This document shows, one piece after another, positions 42,413 to 54,887 of a stretch of 64,000 bases of DNA. The notes beneath the pieces were generated by a model. The model ran no database searches. It worked only from the letters and a program-made list of their open reading frames with translations, and was not told where the DNA came from. This stretch comes from Larix kaempferi (taxonomy: Eukaryota; Streptophyta; Pinopsida; Pinales; Pinaceae): the NCBI GenBank assembly GCA_027924585.1, contig BSBM01000307.1, positions 11,244,001-11,308,000 of the forward strand, written 5' to 3'. How positions within the stretch are numbered: position 1 is the stretch's first letter; every line of letters begins with the position of its first letter. Made by a program: the position numbers and the translations under genes.

Positions 42413-43780
42413 CAAACCTCTGAATCTTTAAAGCAACAAAACTGCAAGCTTGAAGTTTTATTCAGACCCTCTGTTCCTGATAATCAAGACTACTGGCAGG
42501 TTTTTGATAATGATGCCCAAGTCATCCGATTTTTTACTGCTGCCCAAACCCCAATGGTAAATTTTGAGGATGGAATGAAAGGTAGTTCAATTGAAGGAAT
42601 GGATGTTGCAGAAATCACTTTCCCTCTAGAGAAGAATTTCAATAGGCATGATGAGTACAAAGGTAGGCGATTTGAGCCAGCTGATGGGGTTATTGAAATA
42701 AATGTAGGCTCTTCTTGCTCCCCAAAAATGATTAGAATTGGGATAAATGCCTCTAAAGAAGAAAGAAAAAGAATTAGAGAACTAATTAGAGAATATAAAG
42801 ATATATTTGCATGGGTTTACGACGATTTGAAAACTTATGATCAGTCCATTATAGAACACACTATTCCTCTCAAAGAGGGAGCCAAACCGTATCGACAAAA
42901 GTTGCGAAACATGAACCCTAAGTTAGCTCCCTTAATTAAAAAGGAGTTGGAAAAGATGTTGGCAGCAGGTATCATTAGGCCAGTTAGGCATACAACCTAG
43001 GTATCCAATCCTGTAATCGTAAGGAAGAAAAACGGGGAGATTAGAATTTGTATTGAATTTAGGAACCTGAATCAAGCATCTCTAAAAGATAACTATCCAT
43101 TGCCTAACATGGAAAATCTATTGCAAAGTGTAACAGGGGCTGGCATGCTATCTTTACTTGATGGTTTTTCTGGTTATAACCAGGTCCAAATCAAGAAAGA
43201 AGATCATGGGAAGACAACCTTCACCACCCCGTGGAGAACATTTGAGTATATAAGGATACCATTTGGACTTCTAAATGCAGGGTCAACCTTTCAAAGGGAA
43301 ATGGATCATGCATTTGAAGGCTTAATTGACAAAATCATTGCAATTTACCAAGATGATCTAACTGTTTTCTCTAAAGACAGAGGAGACCACATAAAGCACT
43401 GAAGGAGAATTTTTGAAAGGTGTTGAAAATTTGGAATATCTTTGAATCCTAAAAATTTTACTTTCGGTGTGGATGAAGGGAAGTTGTTAGGTCACATTGT
43501 TTCCAAAGAAGGCATTAGAATTGATCCTGAAAGAGTACAAGGAATTCAAGCCATAACGCCCCCAAAAGATGTTAGCTCATTACGATCATTTTTTGGGAAA
43601 ATAAACTTCGTAAGAAGAGTCATCCCTAACCTAGCTGAGTTGGCCAAACCCTTAAATAACTTGCTTAAGAAGGATGCAAATTTTATTTGGGATAAGAAAT
43701 GTGACGCCTCATTCAAGTCTCTAAAGAAAGCAATTGCTTCTGCACCCATCCTAGTAAGTCCAAATTACAATAAAGAATTT
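42413..43780 (+). pseudogene. pol: Reverse transcriptase of the 4.4-kb-LTR element
   Basis: The linker and RT entry (IRELIREYKDIFAWVYDDLK, HTIPLKEGAKPYRQK) lead to NGEIRICIEFRNLNQASLKD, SLLDGFSGYNQVQI, TPWRTFEYIRIPFGLLNAGS and the catalytic segment AIYQDDLTVFSKD. The box reads YQDD where YxDD is expected, so both Asp residues are present. The thumb part has LLGHIVSKEGIRIDPERVQ. TAG at 42998 stands for Trp, and TGA at 43400 and near 43424 probably for Arg. All lie in the same frame, so decay is by point mutation. Confidence 0.88.
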
Positions 43781-44110
43781 TTGATTTATTCCTATGCGTC
43801 TGAGGACACCATAGCAGGTGTGTTGTTGCAAAAGAATGAAGACAACCATGAGCAACCAGTTGCATTTATGAGTAAAAACCTTAGAGACGCAGAGCTAAAT
43901 TACACAACCACTAAAAAACAAGCCTATGCTTTGGTCAAGTCTTTAAAACACTTTAGGACGTATATCGGATACTCCAAGATTGTTGCCTATGTCCCTTCTC
44001 AAGTAGTAAAGGATGTCTTGTCTCAGCTTGATGGCATAGGGGTTAGGGGAAACTAGATTTCTAGGATTCAAGAGTATGATATTGAAATCATGCCAATCAA
44101 GATAGTGAAG
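43781..44110 (+). pseudogene. Native RNase H, catalytic residues lost
   Basis: The fold is recognisable (LIYSYASEDTIAGVLLQKNE, QPVAFMSKNLRDAELNYTTT, ALVKSLKHFRTYIG, KIVAYVPSQVVKDVL). Every catalytic position is changed. The first Asp is Tyr (43793-43795), the Glu is Gln (43919-43921), the Asp of the usual TDH is Val (43991-43993), and the final acid is missing in GHGLAQLL. The surrounding sequence is otherwise well preserved, which suggests the loss happened in the lineage and not only after this copy died. TAG at 44054-44056 replaces a likely Trp. Confidence 0.8.
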
Positions 44111-45458
44111 GGCCATGGGTTAGCACAACTGTTGACTGATTCCAAAATGCAGCAAAATAACATGGTTCTTTATATTGATGAAGATCACGAGTGGTGCAAG
44201 GACATCATTTTCTACCTCAGACATATGACCTATCCTGATCACCTTGTAGACCACCAGAGAAGAGATTTAAGGTTAAAAGCATCTAAGTATGTGTTAACTG
44301 AAGATGGTTTGGGTTGGAAGAATCCAGATGGAATCATACTCAAATGTGTAAATCATGATGACTCCCAAAGAATCATCAAAGAAATGCATTCTGGATTATG
44401 CGGAGGACATTATGCACCTAGAACCACAGCTGCTAAGATCATGAGAGATGGGTATTATTGGCCATCCTTGTTCAAAGACGTGCACACCTTTGTAAGAACA
44501 TGTCAAGAGTGTCAATTCTATTCAGGAAAACCTAGACTACCTTCCTTGCCTTTGACCCCAGTCATTATAGAAGCTCCCTTCCAACAATGGGGAATGGATT
44601 TTGTAGGACCAATAAACCCAAGCTCTTCAGGTGGATACAAGTACATCTTGACCTGCACAGACTATTTTACTCGCTGGGTTGAAGCTGTCCCTACCAAGAA
44701 GTGCACCGCAGAAGTTGTGGTCAAATTTTTAGAAGAAAATATTGTTTCCATATATGGTTTCCCTTGTAAAATCACAACCGATAATGCCCCAGCTTTTAGC
44801 AAAACAGAGATGTCGACATTTTTTTTCTGACCACGACATCACTCTATCCCACTCCTCCAATTATTACCCCCAGGGTAATGGGTTGGCTGAGTCAAGCAAT
44901 AAGAACCTAATCAGGCTTCTAAAAAGAATGGTCGGCGAAAACAAAAGGACTTGGGATGTCAAGCTTAAGTATGCCCTCTGGGCAGATCGAACGACAGTTA
45001 AAAGAATAATAGGAAAAGCTCCTTTTGAAATAGTATATGGGAAAAACTGTAGGCTTCCAATTAATCTTCAAATCCCTATTTATGAACTACTGCAACAGTG
45101 TTCCACTGAGCAAGAAGCCATGAAAGCAAGAATTGACAAGTTAGTAGAGCTAGATGAAAACAAAAGGGAAGCATGGGATAAAATGGTTTTGGAAGAAGAA
45201 AGAATAAAAGGAACTTTTGATCAACGAAGCAGAGACATCAGTTTTGGAGTAGGTGATATAGTTCTACTATGGGATAAGAACAAAGAAAAACCTGGAAATC
45301 ATGGCAAGTTTGAAAAGATATGGATGGGTCCCTATCAAATAAGTAGAGTTGCAGGTAAAAACTCCTTTTGGTTGGAAACATTGGATGGGTATGAATTAGA
45401 GCTGCCAGTAAATGGGGTATTGTTGAAACACTACTACCCCCTTATTCCCTTTGAATGA
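44111..45458 (+). pseudogene. int: Integrase of the 4.4-kb-LTR element
   Basis: HHCC finger (MHSGLCGGHYAPR, CQECQF, about 44390-44520), WGMDFVGPINPS (first Asp), ITTDNAPAFS (second Asp), GNGLAESSNKNL (Glu). The frame is broken by one extra base in the T8 run at about 44819-44827. The rest is open from there to 45458: FEIVYGKNCRLP, GVGDIVLLWDK, GKFEKIWMGPYQIS and PVNGVLLKHYYPL. No chromodomain. Confidence 0.88.
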
Positions 45459-46052
45459 TCATGCCTTGCCTTTCCTGTTTAGAGTAGGTAGTTTCTGAAT
45501 AATCTCACTTGAGCAATAGGATTTGTGTGCTTTTTCTTTTTCTGTGTGATGAGTATTGCCCCTTTTCTTTTTTGCTTGGAGTGTCTACTTGTTTTTGTGT
45601 TTGATTGAGTTTAGCCTTGCTCCTTCCTAAGCTTGTCTTATCTCCTGCATGCATTAAAGAATTTTTAATTTCCGTTTACATTTTTGGCTGCCTGTGCAAG
45701 TGAGATTGCCTGCTTGAAAAAGTTTTCTTGTCCTCCTGCACAGTAATAAAAAAAAAATAATGAATGATGAATAAATGACATATGGCATGTTAAGTTTAAA
45801 TTTTTCTTTTACGCATTTTCAGTTTCTGTTTTAGAATAGATTTCATGTTCAGTTTTTATTTTATATTTGTCCCATACATGCTCCATGAGGTATTCTAGTG
45901 TTGGTGAGTGCAGGTACAAGTGCAAAATAAAAGCTAAAAGCAAGTATGGTGCAGTGTTGGATTGAATATTGATGCAGAGAAGATCGAGACTAGAGATTCT
46001 GAGGTTCTCAAGCGCTCTCTCCCTTAGAGCACTTGTCCCAGCTGGAGCCAGA
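45459..46052 (+). other. 3' region between integrase and LTR, no gene
   Basis: AT-rich sequence without a credible frame. I see no clean polypurine tract immediately before the LTR; the last bases are AGCTGGAGCCAGA. A (A)9 run lies near 45750. Confidence 0.5.
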
Positions 46053-49000
46053 TGTTATCACACCATAGTGGCAGGGCTACTATTCCTGTTTAGCAGATAT
46101 CTGCACATTCTAGAGCTTCCATTATTCAGAGCATGGCTATGGTGATTGTATATTTTGTGATCACTCATGATCAGAGCAGTGTATTATTCAGACTTATGTT
46201 AGACCTTGTGTCAAGGCTGAGCCTTGAGAGTTCAGATTTGATGACCGATGTGACCCTTTATCCCATACAGTTTCAGTTCAGTGCTTAGAGATGTATTGCA
46301 GCAGTGTTTCAGATGGTATATAATACTTATTACTATGATGATGTTGTATGACCTATGGATGTTTTATCATTGACTGTGTATTATTATCTTGTTGATTTCG
46401 TCATGTTCACAGCATTTGCTTGGTATATTATTCTTGATGTGGCAAATTGTTTAAAAATGGACTATTAATTATAAAATGGACAATTACTTGCACATTTAGG
46501 TCATTTAACAAAACTCGTTGGTTTTCCAACTTACATAGATATGGTCTTTCTTGACACCAGTTGTCTGCTAGTTGAGGCTCCATATTCACTTGACTCCATC
46601 CATACATGATTTTCCTTGTTTGACTTTAAACCTTGACCTGTCTCATTTGACTTTCTCATACTGAGGACTTCCCCATTTTTCTACCTCTGTGTTTGGAGCG
46701 CATCCCTGTATGTTCAGTTTCTTGGCTCTAAGTTGGTGACAAAACTTGTGTTTGGTGAGTTGGATTGTAGGCCTAAATCATTCTGGTCGGTTGTCCCGAT
46801 GTTTGGCATTGGCTCGAACTCCCCCTAGTCACTTGAGATGTTGTTGGCTAAAACTGAAAGCTCATGTTCTACTTATGGAAACTTATAAAATCGCCCATGG
46901 AAACCAAAAAGGGAAAGAGCGATGAATAGCTAAAAATACTCCTCGAAGAGTATAAGAAAGGTCCAAAAAGCAATGATTCTTAAAAGCTATATATAAACAA
47001 TTACTGACCTTATATATATATGAAAACATGCCCTGGATGCAAGCTGCAACTAGTTGTGCTTATCAGCACACCTGAGATCCGAAGGGTTATGTAGGCCAAA
47101 AAGGCCATGAAATGAAATTGAATGATCCTAATGAACTTGGATCAACTTGATGTAGACATGATGCCTAAGTTGAATAAGCACTCTCTAAACAACATATCCA
47201 TTTGTGAGGCACATCCATCCCCCGTGTTATTTTGTCCAAGCACAGAGTTCGTAGCTTTCCCCTTTTTCCTAGTCCAAAGTATTTTTGAGTTGAGTAAGAC
47301 AAGTCAACCCCTTGGCCCAACCTTGTTCCTAGCCTTCATCCTTTACTAGCAGTTTGACCATGTCTAATGGGTCAGTTTGTCATTTGAACTATTGTGCAAG
47401 TAATTTTATAACAAAGGAATATGCTAACTTGATTAATGCCACTGAATGGATGTTATACTTTGAGCTTGGCGGTGAGAATGATTAGAGAAACATGTCTTAG
47501 TCTACTGATGTGATTTATCCTTGGTTGTATATTATTGGGATCCGTGATGATGTGGGCCATATCTATACCTACTGATGATGATTGATCATCCCACATACTT
47601 GATGATGATGTCATATGATGGACATATGGTTCATATGATGATTGATGCAGTTTAGCAGGTTTTATTATTATTTCAGATCATCAGATTATACACTGTCCAT
47701 ATATGGTGGACCCTATAGCTGACCCATTAGGGAAACCCATGGTGTATGAGTACACATTCCTAGTGGATTTGGGTCTTCTGGATCCAATGAGACACTTATA
47801 TTTCAGTTCCGGGCACTTCTGATAGTGATTGGTGCAGTTTTACACTTGTTGACCATATTTGGGGTTGATTTCCCAGCCTAAGCAGGAGGGGCCATGAGAG
47901 GTCAGTTCACCTAGGGAGTTGTATGAGTAGGGGGTGGTCCAACCACTTGTTTTTACCATTTACCCCCCATTCTAGAGAGCTTGGTGTGCTCAATTGGATA
48001 GCGTAGATGCCCTGGGAGGCAGTTTTGGCACTTTCACAATTACTGAGGCAGTTAAAAAATGGGATAAAGTGGTCACTGAGGAATTCGATTTGGGAAATTG
48101 AGGAAAGGTTTTGGCATTTTGTTTTCACAGAGTTCTTCCAGGGTGGTCCCACTATCTTCCAGCCAGTTTTCACCATGTGGGTAGGCCCACAACGATCACA
48201 GGAGGTCTTTTACTACTTGTCTATCACAGATTTTGAGGACAAATTTGATCATTTATATTATCTTGGACATATTTTATTATTTTATTGTGCCTTGGGGATG
48301 AGCTAGTAAGGATTGATTCTTCCTAGCCCCACCATGTGCTCCATATGTCATGTCCTAGTCATTATGAGGTGGGATTTGGTACTTTTACCCCCTAGTGGAT
48401 GACGTCACCCTCCATGATTATTTTTAGACTATGACGTCATCACTTTATGAGTGATCCATGTGCTATGTTATTATGGTTCATCTTAGCCATTGATTGTATG
48501 ATGAGATCTTTTAATCTCAACCACTCATTTGATGTAGTATTGTAAAGTGGTATAGGGTTTTGGTCTTTATTATCCTATATAAGGAGGAGACCCCCTATTG
48601 TATAGCTCACCTTTGGAGCTTTGGAATATTGGAATAGAACTCTTCTTTGTGGAGCATATCTCTCTTGTCTTATGGATTCTCTTGCATCTTGAGTATACAG
48701 TATCTCTTCTATGTACATTGTGCGTTTTGGTTCCACAACTATTTGTCTTGTAGGGAAGTCGAATTGGTGGAGAGGAGGGCGATTTCTTGAGGGTTATTGT
48801 TGGAGGGATCCACATATTCTCTCTTGGGTTGATCTTGTGACAGGGAGTATCATTATTGTATCTTTGTGACATAGTTGATGCTTTCTATTACATCTTTCTA
48901 TCATTTTCATAATCATCTTACTTGACTTGTTTCCATTGATCTTGTCTTGTAGGAGGAGGACGATTTGGCTTGGAGAATCAAAATTGCACTCTTGAATATA

Positions 49001-50483
49001 CACATAGGAGAATGCTATCAATTTGCAAGGTGGCCATAAGCAATTGAGGTAAGATCTACAAGGTATGTGCCTCTTTCATTCATTCTTTTTTCATTGGTCA
49101 CAAACCCTAATTAATTGAAACCCTCATTTTGGTTTTTCTTAGATCTACTTAGATCTAGCCTTGCTTTTGAAAATATATTAAGAACCCACCTCTATAGCAT
49201 CCACCCCTAGTTGGATCTATAGTTTGGTGGTGATTGGGTTAAAATTGACACACTTTTCAAGGCAACATAGCCCTCTTGAACCAAATCGCACTTCCTTGGA
49301 GAGGCGTGTTTGGTTAGATCTAGCATGTGGGTAGGTGAGATCCCACTTGATTTGCAATCTACACACTTGATAACCTACCCCTAGACTTTTACTTGGGTGA
49401 TTTCTACCTTGTGGGCATCATTCCACATTTTAAGGGATTAAAACCCCCTTTTGAACTATTTGGCACCTTAAAACTCAGATCTAGTAAGATCTAGCCCTTG
49501 GATTGACTTGATTTTCTAGATCCACATAGATCATTGCATAAAACAATTGGAGCTACAATTTGGTGGCCATTGGACTTGATTTAACACACCGTATCCACCT
49601 TTTATCCCTCCTTGAGCAAGGTCGCACTTCCTTGGGTGACTGAGTTTGCCCACTTCTAGGACCTGGGTAGTTGAGATTTCAGTGGATTTGGAACGGGCAT
49701 ACCTTGAAACCTATATCTAGAGTATCATTTTGTGACGATCTGCCTTGGGGGAAGCATTCCTTATTTTAAGGGATTGTGGTCCACTTGGGTCATTTCATGA
49801 AATCCTAGATCTAGCAAGATCCAACCACTTTATCTCAATTAGCCCACTTGATTTGACTTCCAGGTGTCCCGATCTACACTTTGACATATCTTTTGACTCC
49901 ATTAACCCATCCAACAAGGCAAGTCGCACTCCTTGGGAATTGTGTCAAATCTTAGATCCCGTAAGTGGGTATTCCAAATTTCAACTTAGATCCATAGATC
50001 TACTCATTACATATCCTCTAGTACCAATTGCATCCCTTAATTTCACCTTGTGGGTCCACATTAATCCATTTCACATATCCCAAGAAAGTAGGACCCACTT
50101 GTGTAACACATGGTACTAGATCTTGTCATCATAACTAATCATGTGGCCTAAATGATACATTGGTTGAAACACTAATCATCTCTCAAACCACCTTCAACCA
50201 TACTTCAATTTCCAGGTCCACTTTACCTTGCATTGGTTTCTATAACTTACCATTTACTCATCCCTAGGAACCTTTGTCTGGGTCCAATCATCTTTGATTG
50301 GTTATAGGGTCTCCCCCCAGGTCTTGATTTATCTAGATCTGAAGTGAAGAGTGCCTCGGTTGACGTGACTCCCACCTTGCATTGGGAACAGTGGCATCTC
50401 TTGGGTCACCTCTTTAGTTTTCCATCTCCTTTACCGTCCCGGATGGGATACCACTAGGGGAAACTACAAGTTGTGTGATAATA
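46053..50483 (+). repeat. 3' LTR, 4431 bp
   Basis: TGTTATCACACC to GTGTGATAATA; the terminal CA has become TA. Nearly colinear with 36060-40530, with a few percent divergence and short gaps such as the one near 48955. TATA at 48576-48583. Confidence 0.93.
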
Positions 50484-50488
50484 GCGCT

Positions 50489-51430
50489 GACTCGAAAACG
50501 AACTGAAATGTTCTCCCAGTTCAATGAAATTCTCATTCTATTTGCTTCGACATCCGGAGGATTTTCGACGAGAACTCACTCCGATAAAATCAGCCCCTTC
50601 AAAGTGGAAATGAATCTGGACATACCGAATCTTGAAGTCAAGATTGACGTGGAATCCATCGACAATTGGGTGCAACAATTGGAATCCTATTACTCTATGA
50701 ATCAACTCTCAGCAGCTGAAAAGATCATCATTATGGCCTTAAATATATCAACATCTTTGCACTGCTGGTCGGAGAACCTCTCGACAAAGATGGAGAAAAG
50801 CAGAGACCCCATCGACACATGGGATAAATTCGTTGAACACATTCGAAAGGAATTTTACCCACCTAAATACCTCAAGCAACAGTATAAGAACTGGTAGCAA
50901 CTAAGGCAATTGAAAGACCAATTAGTACAGAGTTACACCGACAAGTTCTATCAACTGATCATGGCTAGAATTGGTGTCCAAGAAGAAGAGAAATTGCTTC
51001 TTCTGAAGTACATCAGTGGATTGTCCTAGTACATTCAGAAAGAGATGGAATTTCTGACTGTCACTACGCTTGCGGATGCATTCCACTATTCCAACAAAAT
51101 TGAAACCAAGAAAGGGAAAGAACGCTTCGTAACAAAGCCAACATCAGGATGACCACCCGAAAAGAAGACATCAACTGACTTTGACAAGTTGAAATCTTCT
51201 CATCCGACTCCACAAAAGCCAGATCATGACAAAAATCCTTTTTCAGAAAATGGAATGTAGTAAACAACCTCCCAACGAGAAATGGTGCGATTACCACCAC
51301 TCATCTTGGCATGATACGTTTGAATGCAAATCTTGAAAGACATTTTTGGCCAAAGTGTCGACATCTGACGCGTCGACAAGAAGGTGGAAGAATCAGATCC
51401 AGACGCAACGACCCTTCTGACATCGACATC
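50489..51430 (+). pseudogene. gag: gag of the chromovirus-like element, second part
   Basis: It continues the Gag split at 36059. The capsid-type region lies at 50600-51130: PNLEVKIDVESIDNWVQQLE, FVEHIRKEFYPPKYLKQQY, SYTDKFYQLIMARIG and EEKLLLLKYISGLS. TAG occurs at about 50897, TAG near 51030 and several more stops after 51150. A zinc-knuckle-like motif at about 51284-51327 reads CDYHHSSWHDTFEC, which is CX2HX4HX4C, with His in place of the usual second Cys. The region after it (51330-51480) is Ser/Thr/Arg-rich. Confidence 0.75.
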
Positions 51431-51479
51431 GACCAGTCCAGTAGCCTCGACTATCATCGACGAGGAGGAACGAGAGAAC

Positions 51480-51791
51480 CTGTTCCATACACGGATATGG
51501 GTCTAGCACAACTTATTACAGCTGATCGTGGAAAATGGTAGCTATAAGAACTTCATTTCTGAAAATCTTGTGAAGAAACTAGGCCTTGTCGCCACTCCGC
51601 ATCCTCAACCTTACAACATCGGTTGGATGAAGGATGGACAGGAACTACAGATCACCCGACAATGCAAACTCGCCTACTTCATAAATCCTTTTGAAGATGA
51701 AGTACTCTGTGACGTAGAACCACTCTCTGTAGCCAACGCCCTGTTTGGGAAACCTTACCTATGGGATCACCATGGAAGTTATCAGTCATGA
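51480..51791 (+). pseudogene. pro: Protease of the chromovirus-like element
   Basis: Motifs: LIVENGSYKNFISENLVKKL, VATPHPQPYNIGWM, ITRQCKLAYF, DEVLCDVEPLSVANALFGKPYLWD. These are typical of the chromovirus protease, where the start is usually (V/I)D(N/S)GS. Here the catalytic Asp appears as Glu in VENGS. A frame change lies near 51510. TGA follows at 51789. From 51792 to 52004 I see no clear domain; it is presumably the decayed linker to RT. Confidence 0.7.
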
Positions 51792-52004
51792 CCGCAGAAG
51801 GTGATTGTCAAAATCCAGAATCGATGGTACAACATTCTAGAGTGATGACCTACACCAATGGTTTCAATGATACCTTCTAAACAGACAAAGAAGCTCATTA
51901 ATCACGCTTACAATTTTGCGTTAATCATGATCAAACCGTAACATTCTAGGAAGACTGCAGCAACAAGTCAACTCACTGACCAAAGAAGCTCCTAACAGAA
52001 GCAG

Positions 52005-53399
52005 TTGATCGATAGCGTTCTCGATGAGTATCGGAGTTTATTCGAAGAGCCGGACGGAGTACCTCGACATTGCCAGGTAAAACACTCCATTGAAATTGCT
52101 CCTGGTTCTTCTTTGCCTAACGCATATATTTACAGAAGATCCATTCTCGAAAATGAAGAGATTCATAGACAAATCCAAGATTTGATTGACAAAGGTCATA
52201 TCCGACCTAGCTCCTCCCATTGTGGAAGTCCAGTCGTCCTCAATCCAAAGAAAGATGGGACTTGGCGCATGTGCATCAACTACAGGGCACTCAAAACAAT
52301 TTCAGTGAAGAATCGGTACCCTCTTCCGTGGATAGATGAGCTCATTGAATGTTTGAAAGGTGATAAATTATTTACTAAGCTCGACCTCAAGTCGGTATAT
52401 CATCAGATTCCAATCGAGCCCTCAGATGTGTGGAAAACTGCTTTCAAAACCAAGGAAGGATTGTTTGAATGGTTAGTCATGCCTTTCGGCTTAACCAATG
52501 CACTTGAGACCTTCATGCGATACATGGATAAAACTATGCGACCTTTCATCGAAAAATGGGTCATTGTCTATCTTGACGACATACTAATTTTCAGTCGATC
52601 ATGGGAAGAACATGTCAGACAGCTTCAACAAGTCCTCGACACTCTCTAGCAACATCGACTTTACTTTAACATGGACAAGTGCACCTTTGCGATGAACAAC
52701 ATCAAATATTTGGGGTATGTAATTGACTCTGTAGGCATTCACGTTGATCCAGACAAAGTATAGATCCTCAAAGATTGGTCCATTCCTCAAAACATTCAAG
52801 AACTAAGAAGTATTCTTGGTTTGGCGAATTTCTATCGATGATTCATACTCGGCTTGCATCACATAGCCTGGCCCTTGAATCAGTTGATGAAGGTAAATGG
52901 AAAAACTGTCTTCAAATGGACATCGACACAACAAGAAGCTTTTGAACAGCTCAAGCACAAGCTTTGCACTGCATATGTACTTGTGTTACCTTATTTGCAT
53001 TAGCCCTTTGAGATTGAGACAAACGCATCGACCTATGCCTTGGGTGCAATGATCAAACAGTCTGGTCACCCAGTCGCTTTTCATTACGAAAATTTTAATG
53101 ACATTGTTAGAAGCTATTCGACATACGAAAAATAACTGTACGCCATTGTGCAAGCTCTCAAGCAATGGAGGCATTACATCCTTGGCAAGGAAACGATCAT
53201 CCTCACTGACCATAAGCCTCTTCAGTTCATTCCGACACAATCAAAACTTCAAACAACTCGACAGCTTAAGCAGATTAATTACCTAAAACAATTCCAGTTG
53301 GTGATTAAGTATCAGAAAGATAAAGCTAACGCCATCGCCGATTGTCTAAGAAGACCGCCTATTACTCCTTTTCACAGTGATGAGTATGCAGGGATATGA
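52005..53399 (+). pseudogene. pol: RT and RNase H of the chromovirus-like element
   Basis: One reading frame with stops near 52647, 52762, 52839, 53001 and 53133. RT: SPVVLNPKKDGTWRMCINYR, IDELIECLKGDKLFTKLDL, YHQIPIEPSDVWKTAFKTKE, LVMPFGLTNALETFMRYMD and the catalytic YLDD at 52569-52580. The RNase H follows: FEIETNASTYALGAMIKQSG (first Asp changed to Asn), a TYEK motif followed by a stop instead of Glu, WRHYILGKETIILTDHKPL (Asp kept) and ANAIADCLRR (Asp kept). The frame ends with TGA at 53397. Confidence 0.86.
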
Positions 53400-53508
53400 C
53401 ACCACCACTTGGCCCCAGGTGTATCAAGAAGATATCTAATTTTCACCAGTCTACCGACAGCTTCAGAGTGACAAGTCATCGACCGCCGAATATTTCCTGA
53501 AAGACACC

Positions 53509-54840
53509 TTGCTATACAAGCTTGGACATCTTTGTGTATCGACCGGTGAGCATCGACAACAGCTCATTTGGGACGCGCACTACAAAAAGACTGCAGGACA
53601 CTTTGGAGTAACAAAGACACTTGCTATTCTGCAGAATTATTTCTTTTGTCCTACACTTAAAGCCGATGTCAATAAGTACATTCGATCATGCGTGGTTTGT
53701 GCCATTTCTAAATCTCCTAATCGACGACAGGGATTGTACACACCTCTGTAGGTTCATAGTCGACCATGGGAATCTATTTCTATCGACTATTTGACGGGAT
53801 GTCCTACTACCAAACATCAACACGACGCGATATTAGTAGTAGTTGACATACTTTCCAAGATGGACATTCTCATACCTTGCAAGAAGACCACGATAGCGCA
53901 ATAGACTGCTCAACTCTTATAAACACATGTTTGGAAACATTTTGGTTTACCCACAACCGTCATTTCTGACCGAGATGCCATATTCGTCAGCATATTTTGG
54001 AAGACTCTTTGGCAACGGCTGGACACACGACTCTCATTGTCGACAAATTTCCATCCTCAGACTGACGGACAGACGGAAGTTGTGAATCGCTTGGTCGTAC
54101 AACTGCTTCGCATGTACAACCACAAGCATCGATGCACATGGGATGAAATTCTTCCATACATACAACACAATTACAATCGTGCTCAGCACATCTCTACAGG
54201 AAAGAGTCCATTTGAGATCTGTTATGGATTTCAACCCTCAGTGCCTATCAACATTATCAGCTCCTCGACACAGCCAAACACCGACACCGACTACAACTAG
54301 CGAGAAGTTGATAAAGCCTTGAATTTTCGAGATCAGATTTGTGACATCCAAAAGCAAGCACAGGAAATGTTGCAATGAGAAAACGAGAAAGCTAAGGCCT
54401 GACATGCTAAGAATCGTATTCCTCATTCATTCCAAATTGGGGTTAGGGTCTGGTTACATCTCAAGAAGGAGTGCTTCACTAGTCCATTCAAGAATCTCAA
54501 ACCGTTGCGATATGGTCTGTACAGTATCATTCGACATATTGGTGAACATGCTTTCTAGCTTGACATTCCTACATGCTTGCATCTGCATCCAGTATTGAAT
54601 GTGGATCTACTTTGACCATACCATGTACCAATGTTGGAATAGAACGACTTAACGACGACAGAACCCAGCAACATCCATCCAGATGTTCAGGAGCCTCTTC
54701 CTTGTGACACCATTGTGGGATGACGAGTAAGCCATACAAGGACAAACACAATTCCCTTGTTTCAGGTTGCTAAAGACGGATAGATCCCCGCTCAAGGAAA
54801 GTGGTACTCTACTACTGAACTGACCGAAACGTTTCCTCAC
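53509..54840 (+). pseudogene. int: Integrase and C-terminal tail of the chromovirus-like element
   Basis: Zinc finger HYKKTAGHFGV with CVVCA (about 53578-53705), core SISIDYLTG (first Asp), VISDRDAIFVS (second Asp) and QTDGQTEVVNR (Glu). Stops occur near 53749, 53905, 53920 and 54298, and again in the tail. The tail from about 54420 has GVRVWLHLKKE, FTSPFKNLKPLRYGLY and HPVLNVDLL, normal for chromoviruses. It is followed by a remnant around 54650-54830 (CDTIVG, RVSHTRTN, GKWYSTTELTETFPHL) in the position of a chromodomain. I cannot confirm a chromodomain in that remnant. Confidence 0.8.
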
Positions 54841-54872
54841 CTTCATGAGCAAACAATGGGGACCATTGTTTC

Positions 54873-54887
54873 TTAAGGAAGGAGGTT
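54873..54887 (+). promoter_or_regulatory. Polypurine tract of the chromovirus-like element
   Basis: TTAAGGAAGGAGGTT lies immediately before the LTR start TGATCCACATC. Confidence 0.75.

Larger units (their letters stand above)
36060..50483 (+). mobile_element. Ty3/gypsy OTA-branch element with 4.4-kb LTRs, gag not detected, aRNH before RT
   Basis: LTRs of 4471 bp (36060-40530) and 4431 bp (46053-50483) flank an internal region of only 5.5 kb. Flanks are GTGCT (36055-36059) and GCGCT (50484-50488), a target duplication with one CpG transition, in the gag of the chromovirus-like element. The single polyprotein frame contains protease, archaeal-type RNase H, RT, a degenerate native RNase H and integrase. 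It has four stops and one frameshift. The tRNA-Asp primer site agrees with the OTA branch. The LTRs belong to the same family as the older LTR-X on the other strand. Confidence 0.9.
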
